Below are positions 37,550 to 44,051 of a stretch of 48,368 bases of DNA, one piece after another. The first letter of the stretch is position 1, and each line of letters starts with the position of its first letter. The notes beneath the pieces were generated by a model. The model was not told the DNA's origin and did no database searches. It saw only the letters and a list, made by a program, of their open reading frames with translations. The stretch is taken from assembly GCA_000431775.1 (NCBI GenBank), contig FR888177.1:34918-83285 (forward strand). The letters are read 5' to 3'. The position numbers were made by a program, and so were the translations under genes. The stretch comes from Clostridium sp. CAG:413 (GTDB lineage: Bacteria; Bacillota; Clostridia; Oscillospirales; Acutalibacteraceae).

Positions 37550-37612
37550 TTGAAATTTAATTAACCGGTCGTTCAAACTGAATTAACAACCGAGAGTTAA
37601 ACTTAATATAGT
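37550..37612 (+). promoter_or_regulatory. Promoter of htrA with 11-bp-periodic operator
   Basis: Four TT-rich hexamers start exactly 11 bases apart: TTGAAA (37550), TTAACC (37561), TTCAAA (37572), TTAACA (37583). A further TTAACA stands three periods upstream (37528). The last hexamer takes the -35 place of a -10 TATAGT (37607-37612) with an 18-base spacer. Such arrays, one helical turn apart, are how PhoP/PhoB/OmpR-type regulators bind, with the last site activating a weak -35. Confidence 0.7.
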
Positions 37613-37618
37613 AATCAG

Positions 37619-37653
37619 GCGATCGCCGGCAAATGTGCCTGCCGGACGGTCGC
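37619..37653 (+). promoter_or_regulatory. 5' leader hairpin of the htrA mRNA
   Basis: GCGATCGCCGGCA (37619-37631) pairs with TGCCGG (37640-37645) and CGGTCGC (37647-37653), with one bulge and one G-U pair. It would sit at the predicted 5' end and may protect the transcript. The ribosome site (AGGAGG) is outside it. Confidence 0.55.
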
Positions 37654-37671
37654 TCAACAGGAGGCAATATT

Positions 37672-39237
37672 ATGAGTGACGATTATTCAAAAGACTTCGA
37701 GCAAAATGAAGAAAATGAGAAAAGCGAACTGAACGAGCAGCAGGCTCAGGCAAACGAAGCATCGACTCCCGCCGAGGACGACGCCCCCCAGGTGGAGGCG
37801 GAGAGAGTCGAGCCGCAGCAACAGCAGCACGGCGGCTATAACGCCGGTCAGCCGAATTACGGCTACAATCAGCAGCAGTATCAGTACGGCTATCAGCAGC
37901 AGCAACAGCAGCCGCCCTATCAACAGTATCAGCAGCCTTATCAGCAGTATCAGCCGCCGAAGGCTCCTCTCCAAACCCCCAAGGGCAAGAGGGGCATCAA
38001 GGTGTTCATCGCCTGTGTGGCTCTCGTGGTCGTATTCGCCATGGTGGCGGGCGTTGCGTCGGTGGTCAAGATCGCGAAGCGCGGCCACGGCTATGACAGC
38101 GATTCGGACTCCAAAACCAAGATCTCGGCCGAAAAAGACAACAGCGACGCGGACGCAAAGCTCAACATCAACGCTTCCCCCGTCAGCCCGACCGAGACAA
38201 ATATCGAAGGTGCTCTGACCCCGACTCAGATCTATGCAAAGCTCGAGGCGAGCAACGTCGGCATAGTCGTTTATTCGAGCAAGTCGAATTCGGCAGCGGG
38301 CGAAGGCTCGGGCATCATCATGGGCGAGGACAGCAGCGGCACCTACACCTATATCATCACCTGCGCCCACGTTATCAGTGACTCAGGCGTTAAAGTCAAG
38401 GTGCAGACCCATGACGGCGAGACCTACGACGCGGATGTCGTCGGCTTCGACAAGAGGACGGATATCGGCGTGCTCAGGATAAAGGTCACGGGCCTCAAGG
38501 CTGCCGAATTCGGCGACTCCGACGCATTGCTCGTCGGCGACCCGGTATACGCCATAGGCAACCCCGGCGGCGTTGAATTCTTCGGCTCCTTCACCGAGGG
38601 CAGCGTCTCCGCGATCCACAGACCCGTCAGCAGCGAGATAGGCTACACGATGAAGTGCATTCAGCACTCCGCAGCCATCAACCCCGGCAACTCCGGCGGT
38701 ATGCTCGTCAATCAATACGGTCAGGTCATCGGCATCAACTCCCAGAAGATCGCCAGCACCGAATATGAGGGCATGGGCTTTGCTATCCCCATCACCTCGG
38801 CTAAAGAGATCATCGAGGATCTTATCGCCTACAGCTATGTGCCCAACAGACCCATGCTCGGCATCACCTACTACCCCGTCAGCGCAAGCGCGCAGTATAA
38901 TATGATAGCTCAGATCAAAGGGCTGCCCGCAGGCACGCTAATCATCAATGAGATATCCTCCTCAAGCTCCCTCGCCAATACTCAGGCGCAGCAGTACGAC
39001 ATGATAATCGCCGTCGACGGCAAGGAGCTGACGAAGTCGGATATCCTGCTTGAGAAGATAGACAACGGCAAGGTCGGCGATAAATTGACCCTCACTCTCT
39101 GCAGAGTACGTAGCGACTACTCGACAGAAACCTTTGACGTCGAGGCTACCCTCGTCGAGGACAAGACAGGCTCGGCCGCCGAAACCACCACGACCCCGAC
39201 GCAGTATGTGAATCCGTTCGAGTATTTCGGCTATTGA
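37672..39237 (+). CDS. HtrA/DegP-like membrane serine protease
   Basis: 521 residues. A long cytoplasmic Gln-, Tyr- and Pro-rich N-terminus (about 1-105) precedes one membrane helix (about 110-133), then a trypsin-like domain with His233 (TCAHVISD), Asp264 (RTDIGVL) and Ser341 (INPGNSGGML), and a PDZ domain (about 395-495). HtrA proteases degrade or refold damaged exported proteins. The start at 37672 has AGGAGG; a longer frame from 37633 would begin inside the leader hairpin. It follows the two-component operon by 140 bases and has its own operator. Confidence 0.93.
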   Translation: MSDDYSKDFEQNEENEKSELNEQQAQANEASTPAEDDAPQVEAERVEPQQQQHGGYNAGQPNYGYNQQQYQYGYQQQQQQPPYQQYQQPYQQYQPPKAPLQTPKGKRGIKVFIACVALVVVFAMVAGVASVVKIAKRGHGYDSDSDSKTKISAEKDNSDADAKLNINASPVSPTETNIEGALTPTQIYAKLEASNVGIVVYSSKSNSAAGEGSGIIMGEDSSGTYTYIITCAHVISDSGVKVKVQTHDGETYDADVVGFDKRTDIGVLRIKVTGLKAAEFGDSDALLVGDPVYAIGNPGGVEFFGSFTEGSVSAIHRPVSSEIGYTMKCIQHSAAINPGNSGGMLVNQYGQVIGINSQKIASTEYEGMGFAIPITSAKEIIEDLIAYSYVPNRPMLGITYYPVSASAQYNMIAQIKGLPAGTLIINEISSSSSLANTQAQQYDMIIAVDGKELTKSDILLEKIDNGKVGDKLTLTLCRVRSDYSTETFDVEATLVEDKTGSAAETTTTPTQYVNPFEYFGY

Positions 39238-39302
39238 CGCAAAAAATATCGGCATCGCTTGCCAATCACAATTAAAAAATCAGTTTTTATCCCGCAGCGC
39301 AG

Positions 39303-39424
39303 TGATATAATCCCCATAGAGTAGACACCTGAAAAGCAAAAGGATCAAGTCTACACTATGGGGGTTATTTATGTCAAGGGGAAGGAACAAGAAGTACAGC
39401 AAAGAACTGAAGCTTAATGGCTAA
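39303..39424 (+). mobile_element. Truncated IS3-family-like relic
   Basis: A promoter-like GATATAAT is followed by GTAGAC and GTCTAC in inverted orientation (about 39325 and 39352) and an ATG frame (39371-39424) beginning MSRGRNKKYSKELKLN, which is the characteristic start of IS3-type OrfA. It stops after 17 codons and no further transposase follows. Only the left end remains. Confidence 0.6.
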
Positions 39425-39497
39425 CGGAATATATGCAGGGCACTGTGCGTGACAGCACCTTGAAAAGTTATATATATATACCCATATTACCGACAAT

Positions 39498-39848
39498 ATG
39501 CAGCGCTCCGCTGCCGACAAAATCGAACGGGGTTTCGGCAGAAATGAGGGCACTTTGGGCGGGGACGGACAGACACCCGACAGAGTTCCCGAAACGCCCG
39601 TAAGAGCGAAATTTGAGCCGAAACAGCCGAAGATACGCCGTCCCGGGACGGGGTGCATATTTAGAATCAGCGAAAAGAAATGGGAAGGGAGTTATTCTCC
39701 GAAATTGCCAAACGGCAAACGCAAAAAGTTTAATATCTACGCCGACACAAGAGAAGAATGCGAGGAAAGGCTTGCCGAGATGATTAAACAAAAGAATGCG
39801 GAAATTGCGGCTGAGAAAGAACGGCTCAAGGCTGGACAGACGGCGTAA
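39498..39848 (+). pseudogene. Integrase N-terminal-like fragment
   Basis: 116 codons. The second half (GTGCIFRISEKKWEGSYSPK, then DTREECEERLAEMIKQKN) resembles the arm-site DNA-binding N-terminus of tyrosine recombinases from Firmicutes elements. No catalytic domain follows and there is no ribosome site at the ATG. The tail is repeated at 12.4 kb. It may be a relic of an earlier integrative element at this hot spot; a free-standing small gene is a less likely alternative. Confidence 0.55.
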
Positions 39849-39856
39849 GGCGGATA

Positions 39857-39888
39857 CAACATTGCCACGGAAAAATCCGTGGCGGTTG
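39857..39888 (+). terminator. Hairpin after the integrase-like fragment
   Basis: GCCACGGA (39864-39871) pairs perfectly with TCCGTGGC (39876-39883); outer CAAC and GTTG extend it. No T-run follows on either strand. The relic at 12.5 kb has an analogous hairpin. Confidence 0.5.
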
Positions 39889-39901
39889 CTCGTTTGACTT
39901 T

Positions 39902-39932
39902 TCAAATTCTGCGCCGCTGTAAACAAAGAAAA
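39902..39932 (+). repeat. Imperfect direct repeat, left copy
   Basis: 31 bases matching 40350-40380 at 26 positions (common core GC-CCGC-GTA-ACAAAGAAAA). The two copies bracket the tRNA fragment. Confidence 0.6.
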
Positions 39933-40022
39933 GGAAATTTTCAGTCCACATTTGATTATGTGGTCGGGAGAACATGATTTCTCAAAAAGTGGCGGAGAAA
40001 CACCTAAATAAACATAAAAAAT

Positions 40023-40056
40023 GACCGAAAGTGGAGAATAAACTCTGCTTTCGGTC
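40023..40056 (-). terminator. Former tRNA-Pro terminator
   Basis: GACCGAAAG (40023-40031) pairs perfectly with CTTTCGGTC (40048-40056); on the minus strand ATTTTTTATG follows. It lies just downstream of the tRNA fragment and is probably its native terminator. Confidence 0.8.
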
Positions 40057-40063
40057 AAAATTT

Positions 40064-40108
40064 TGGTCCGAGTGACAGGGATCGAACCTGCGGCCTGGTG
40101 GTCCCAAA
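40064..40108 (-). other. 3' half of tRNA-Pro, att remnant of an integrative element
   Basis: On the minus strand the bases read as the 3' part of tRNA-Pro: loop TTTGGGA with anticodon TGG, stem CCACC, variable bases, T arm GCAGG-TTCGATC-CCTGT, acceptor CACTCGG, A and CCA. Upstream of the loop the matching 5' stem (GGTGG) is absent and the sequence is GGTTCC, so the tRNA is cut at its anticodon loop. This is the standard footprint of tyrosine-recombinase integration into a tRNA gene. Since the 3' end points left, the element must lie to the right. Confidence 0.85.
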
Positions 40109-40276
40109 GGAACCTATAAGGGCACTTTCCGCTAAAAATAGCTTTTTCCGCCCCTTTCCGCTCGGAAAACCGCGCTCTTCGGCACTCTTATCTCCACTGT
40201 TTACGAGTGCTCCGAAACGGTAGGTGGTCTGTTATGTGGTCAGCAGGATTTTTTTTGCAGAATAATACACACTACA

Positions 40277-40302
40277 CGCCTCTCGTTATCACGCGAGAGG
40301 CG
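40277..40302 (+). terminator. Perfect hairpin at the island edge
   Basis: CGCCTCTCG (40277-40285) pairs with CGAGAGGCG (40294-40302), followed by ATTGCTTTT. It may terminate a lost gene, for example an integrase. Confidence 0.5.
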
Positions 40303-40349
40303 ATTGCTTTTGTGCGGTTGTTATAACTCTGAACAACCCCTGATTCAAG

Positions 40350-40380
40350 TCAAAATTTGCACCGCAGTAGACAAAGAAAA
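40350..40380 (+). repeat. Imperfect direct repeat, right copy
   Basis: Partner of 39902-39932 (26 of 31 positions). It lies just after the stop of the membrane protein gene that runs leftward. Confidence 0.6.
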
Positions 40381-40398
40381 AGAGAGTGGAACTATAGA

Positions 40399-41079
40399 TT
40401 ATTCCGAAAGGTATTCTAATTCGTTCAGGATATCTAAAAGATATTGATCCTTAAAATGACCGTCAGAATAATATGTGATTTTTCTGAAAATATTTGCAGT
40501 CCCAATTATCATAACACCAATAATTATAAGTGCGAAAAGTTGATCAAAAATAACATCAGTACTTTCGCTTTTGAAAATTAAGGCAGAAATGAATGCACCC
40601 AAAGGTACACCCACAAGCATATCAAAAACCTTGTTGCTGACGGACTTATAGTTTTTACTATGCAGAGACAGTTGTTTTTCACATTCGCTCTTCAAGATTT
40701 GGCGTTGTTCTTTTGTAACAATACCATGCGCTTCTAGAGTGTTTTTAATGCTTTCTATATACTTGTCTAAATTAGTGCTTGTTTCTTTCAATTCTTTTTT
40801 GCGCTCAGAATGGTTATACATTTTTTCACCAAAAAACTCGCTAATAAATTCCAGAGCAAATGTACAACAAACTGGTATTATCCAGAAAAACTTATCAGGG
40901 AAAACAACAAATAAAATTAAGTATGCCAACAAACAAAATATCATTCCAATTAACATTAACCAATAACTGGCTTTAAACAGCTTCTTCATATCTGCAAATG
41001 TCCGATATTTTTTGGGAGGATTGTTTGAACATTGCTCGTAAACATCTCTTCTAATCTCCCAGTAACGATAAGTTGCCAT
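40399..41079 (-). CDS. Four-helix membrane protein of unknown function
   Basis: 226 residues from ATG 41079 (GGAGG upstream). Two adjacent membrane helices (about 36-76: YWLMLIGMIFCLLAYLILFVV) are followed by a charged coiled-coil-like middle (RKKELKETSTNLDKYIESIK) and two more helices (about 148-200). The arrangement of a paired helix with a helical cytoplasmic part is seen in several defence-associated membrane effectors, but I recognise no specific family. It is transcribed away from the + strand cluster by its own promoter. Confidence 0.7.
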   Translation of the reverse strand: MATYRYWEIRRDVYEQCSNNPPKKYRTFADMKKLFKASYWLMLIGMIFCLLAYLILFVVFPDKFFWIIPVCCTFALEFISEFFGEKMYNHSERKKELKETSTNLDKYIESIKNTLEAHGIVTKEQRQILKSECEKQLSLHSKNYKSVSNKVFDMLVGVPLGAFISALIFKSESTDVIFDQLFALIIIGVMIIGTANIFRKITYYSDGHFKDQYLLDILNELEYLSE

Positions 41080-41117
41080 TTTTAACCTCCGTATTAACTT
41101 TAGATTTTTCTTACTTG

Positions 41118-41146
41118 AGTATACCACAGGCAATGCGAAAAAGCAA
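41118..41146 (-). promoter_or_regulatory. Promoter of the island membrane protein
   Basis: On the minus strand TTGCTT (41146-41141), 17 bases, TATACT (41123-41118). Confidence 0.7.
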
Positions 41147-41195
41147 TTAAGGCATCATAAAAATTATGAAATCTCAGCATTTCTGATGAATACAG

Positions 41196-41224
41196 TTGAT
41201 TTTTAGGGCAAAGCATGGTATACT
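41196..41224 (+). promoter_or_regulatory. Promoter of the island defence-type operon
   Basis: TTGATT (41196-41201), 17 bases, TATACT (41219-41224). It is divergent from the membrane protein promoter; both carry the core TGGTATACT. The XRE gene 43 bases downstream may act on this region. Confidence 0.75.
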
Positions 41225-41266
41225 GAATCCTGATAACACAATCTACTATTTATGAGGTGTATTACA

Positions 41267-41479
41267 ATGGCCGCAAGCTACAAAAAACTGTTCAAACTTT
41301 TGATCGACCGCAACATGAAAAAGAAAGAGCTTGCCGAAAAAGCCGGCATCAGCATCGCAACCATTACAAAAATGGGCAAAGACGGCGCTGTAGTATCGAG
41401 TGACGTCCTCGTAAAGATCTGTACCGCGCTTGAGTGTACTATGGACGATATAGTTGAGATTGTACCGGATAACAAGTAA
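41267..41479 (+). CDS. Small XRE/Cro-type regulator
   Basis: 70 residues from ATG 41267 (GAGGTG upstream). KKKELAEKAGISIATITKMG is the helix-turn-helix, followed by SSDVLVKICTALECTMDDIVEI, the typical end of small Cro/C1 regulators. It is the first gene of the + strand cluster, 14 bases before the helicase, and is the likely regulator of the operon. Confidence 0.88.
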   Translation: MAASYKKLFKLLIDRNMKKKELAEKAGISIATITKMGKDGAVVSSDVLVKICTALECTMDDIVEIVPDNK

Positions 41480-41493
41480 TTGGAGATTATTTT

Positions 41494-43623
41494 ATGAGTC
41501 GTTGTTTATATAATAGCAGTTTCACGGATTTTCTTAATACAGATGATAATACGATATTTGGTGTATTATGCGATAGATATCACGGCGAAGCTCTTACAAC
41601 TACAAGAGAAGCGTGGAAATCAGAGATTTCCATTATGAAAGATATCCTTGTTAGATTTGCAAACAAAGATGGACAAATCATCTTCGAATACGATATCCCC
41701 CGTCTTGGCAAGAGAGTCGATGTGGTATTGCTTTTCGAAGGAATTGTTTTTTGCGTAGAGTTCAAAGTTGGGGAGTCCAGAATATTGGAGTCAGACATAG
41801 ACCAGGTGCTTGACTATGCCCTTGATCTGAAAAACTTTCACAAGTTTAGCGAAGATAGAATCATTGCCCCCATTCTTGTTGCAACAAATTACCGTAATTC
41901 TTCTACCAACATTCAAATGTCGGTTTATGACGATAGAGTGGTCAATCCTCTTGTTTCGGGGAAAGCAGGAGTTTCACATTTAATTTCGGAAGTGTTGAGA
42001 TGCTTTCCTAACGAAACGTCAGTTAATCCCAACTGGATTATCAGCCCCTATGCACCTACTCCGACAATTATTGAAGCAGCAAAAACACTGTATGAAAACC
42101 ACTCTGTTGAAAACATTACCCGGCATGAAGCGGATAAAGTTTCTACGGATAAAACAATTGAATACATTTTAGATGTTATTCAACGTAGCAAGTTAAATCA
42201 GGAAAAGAGCATTTGCTTTGTAACCGGCGTTCCCGGTGCGGGAAAAACGCTGGTTGGGCTTGACGTAGCGATAAAACAGACATATCAAGGACAGAGCGAA
42301 CCGGTTAAAAATGAGGGAGCTGTTTATCTATCCGGTAATGGACCGCTTGTTGCTGTGCTAACTGAAGCTCTTGCGCAAGATAACCATAAAAAATGCAAAG
42401 CCAAAGGTGAGAAGAAGAAAATGACCGATTCTCGCCGCGAAGTCGCGAAATCAATACAGATGATCCACCGCTATCGTGATAATATGCTTGCAAAAATCAA
42501 GAATCCGGTTGAAAACGGAGTTCTTGAAATTGATCCGACGAAAGCGGTAAAAATGGAAAGCGCCGGATTCGGCGAAGTTGAGCACGTCGCTATTTTCGAT
42601 GAAGCGCAACGTTCTTGGACGCATAAAAGACTTGCCGACTACTTAAAGAGGGGCGGAACATACGGTAACAAATTGAAAGTTCCAAATTTTCCTTTGTCAG
42701 AAGCTGCTTTTTTGATTTGGTCGCTTGACCAACGCGAAGACTGGGCAACCATTATTTGTCTTGTCGGTGGCGGTCAAGAGATAAATACCGGAGAAGCGGG
42801 CATATCTGAATGGATTAAGGCTTTGAATGAGCAATTCCCGCATTGGAATGTTTACATATCTCCCAAATTAACTGAGCCTGAGTATGCCGAAGGTAAAGTT
42901 AACGAGTTGTTGAAAAACAATTGTAATGTAACCTATTCTGAAAGTTTGCATTTGGGTGTTTCTTTGCGTTCTTACAGAGCCGAAAAACTTTCTGCATTTG
43001 TTCACGCGTTGTTGTCCTTTGGTGAGAATGCCTCCGCGTTATATAACGAAATCAAAGACAAGTATCCGATTGTTTTGACAAGAGATATGGCAAAGGCAAG
43101 AAAATGGCTCCACGATAAAGTTCGCGGAACAGAACGTACCGGTGTTTTGGTAACAAAAGAATCTGCAAGATTTAAGCCTTTGGCGATACATATTTTGCCG
43201 TCAGGCGACGAAAATGCTGTTCATTGGTTCCTCGATGATAAATCTGATGTAAGGTCTTCGAATTATCTTGAAGATGCTGCTACGGAAATTCAAGTCCAGG
43301 GATTGGAACTTGATTATACTTGTCTTCTTTGGGATGCTGATATGCGATATGAAAACGACGAATGGCGTTTTTACAGGTTCAACGGTCAGACAAAATGGGT
43401 TGAACAAACGGGAGGCACTGAGAGCAAACAAGAGTTAATGAAGTATATGCTGAATGCTTATCGTGTCTTGCTTACCCGGGCAAGAGCGGGCATGGTAATC
43501 TGTGTTCCTGAAGGTAATCCCAACAAAAACGTCAGCGGTTTCTGGGAAGATAGTACACGTTTACCTGAATACTATGATGGTACGTATCAGTACTTAAAAA
43601 GTTTAGGAATTGAAGAGATATGA
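41494..43623 (+). CDS. PD-(D/E)XK nuclease fused to a DUF2075-type helicase
   Basis: 709 residues. The N-terminal part (about 1-200) shows a nuclease-like core: Asp76 in RVDVVLLF and Glu89-Phe-Lys91 in CVEFKVGES. The helicase part has Walker A GVPGAGKT (245-252), Walker B IFDEAQ (Asp369-Glu370), CLVGGGQEINTGEAG as motif III, and late motifs QGLELDYTCLLWD and AYRVLLTRARAGMVI. This matches the DUF2075/Schlafen-3-like SF1 group found next to XRE and NUDIX genes in bacterial islands. A DNA- or RNA-directed defence role is inferred. Confidence 0.85.
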   Translation: MSRCLYNSSFTDFLNTDDNTIFGVLCDRYHGEALTTTREAWKSEISIMKDILVRFANKDGQIIFEYDIPRLGKRVDVVLLFEGIVFCVEFKVGESRILESDIDQVLDYALDLKNFHKFSEDRIIAPILVATNYRNSSTNIQMSVYDDRVVNPLVSGKAGVSHLISEVLRCFPNETSVNPNWIISPYAPTPTIIEAAKTLYENHSVENITRHEADKVSTDKTIEYILDVIQRSKLNQEKSICFVTGVPGAGKTLVGLDVAIKQTYQGQSEPVKNEGAVYLSGNGPLVAVLTEALAQDNHKKCKAKGEKKKMTDSRREVAKSIQMIHRYRDNMLAKIKNPVENGVLEIDPTKAVKMESAGFGEVEHVAIFDEAQRSWTHKRLADYLKRGGTYGNKLKVPNFPLSEAAFLIWSLDQREDWATIICLVGGGQEINTGEAGISEWIKALNEQFPHWNVYISPKLTEPEYAEGKVNELLKNNCNVTYSESLHLGVSLRSYRAEKLSAFVHALLSFGENASALYNEIKDKYPIVLTRDMAKARKWLHDKVRGTERTGVLVTKESARFKPLAIHILPSGDENAVHWFLDDKSDVRSSNYLEDAATEIQVQGLELDYTCLLWDADMRYENDEWRFYRFNGQTKWVEQTGGTESKQELMKYMLNAYRVLLTRARAGMVICVPEGNPNKNVSGFWEDSTRLPEYYDGTYQYLKSLGIEEI

Positions 43624-44024
43624 ACATAACCGAAGTAGTAGCTGCCCTGATATGGGACAAGGATAAATTTATGATTTGCCAACGATCTGCGCACAAAGCG
43701 AGAGGCCTCCTATGGGAGTTTGTCGGCGGTAAAGTTGAATCAGGAGAGACTAAGGAGCAAGCACTCATTCGTGAATGCAAGGAAGAACTTGCAGTAACGC
43801 TGTCTGTTGGAGATGTTTTTATGGACGTAGTACACGAATATCCTGACTTGACGGTACATCTGACACTGTTCAATGCTACCATTACCACTGGTGTTCCACA
43901 GAAGTTGGAGCACAACGACATCAAATGGATCATGCCGAGCGAGATTCCGAATTACGAGTTCTGCCCTGCAGATGAGGCAATATTGAAGGCAATAAAATAT
44001 TTAACCCCAATATGTGTTAAATAA
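43620..44024 (+). CDS. NUDIX hydrolase, MutT-like
   Basis: 134 residues. The Nudix box is complete: Gly37-x5-Glu43-x7-Arg51-Glu52-x2-Glu55-Glu56. QRSAHKARGLLWEFVGGKVE is typical for nucleotide-pool or 8-oxo-dGTP hydrolases. The start overlaps the helicase stop by 4 bases, so the two are translated together. In this context it may clear or alter a nucleotide that the helicase system makes or senses. Confidence 0.9.
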   Translation: MNITEVVAALIWDKDKFMICQRSAHKARGLLWEFVGGKVESGETKEQALIRECKEELAVTLSVGDVFMDVVHEYPDLTVHLTLFNATITTGVPQKLEHNDIKWIMPSEIPNYEFCPADEAILKAIKYLTPICVK

Positions 44025-44051
44025 TTACGCGAATGATACGGGAGTAATATT

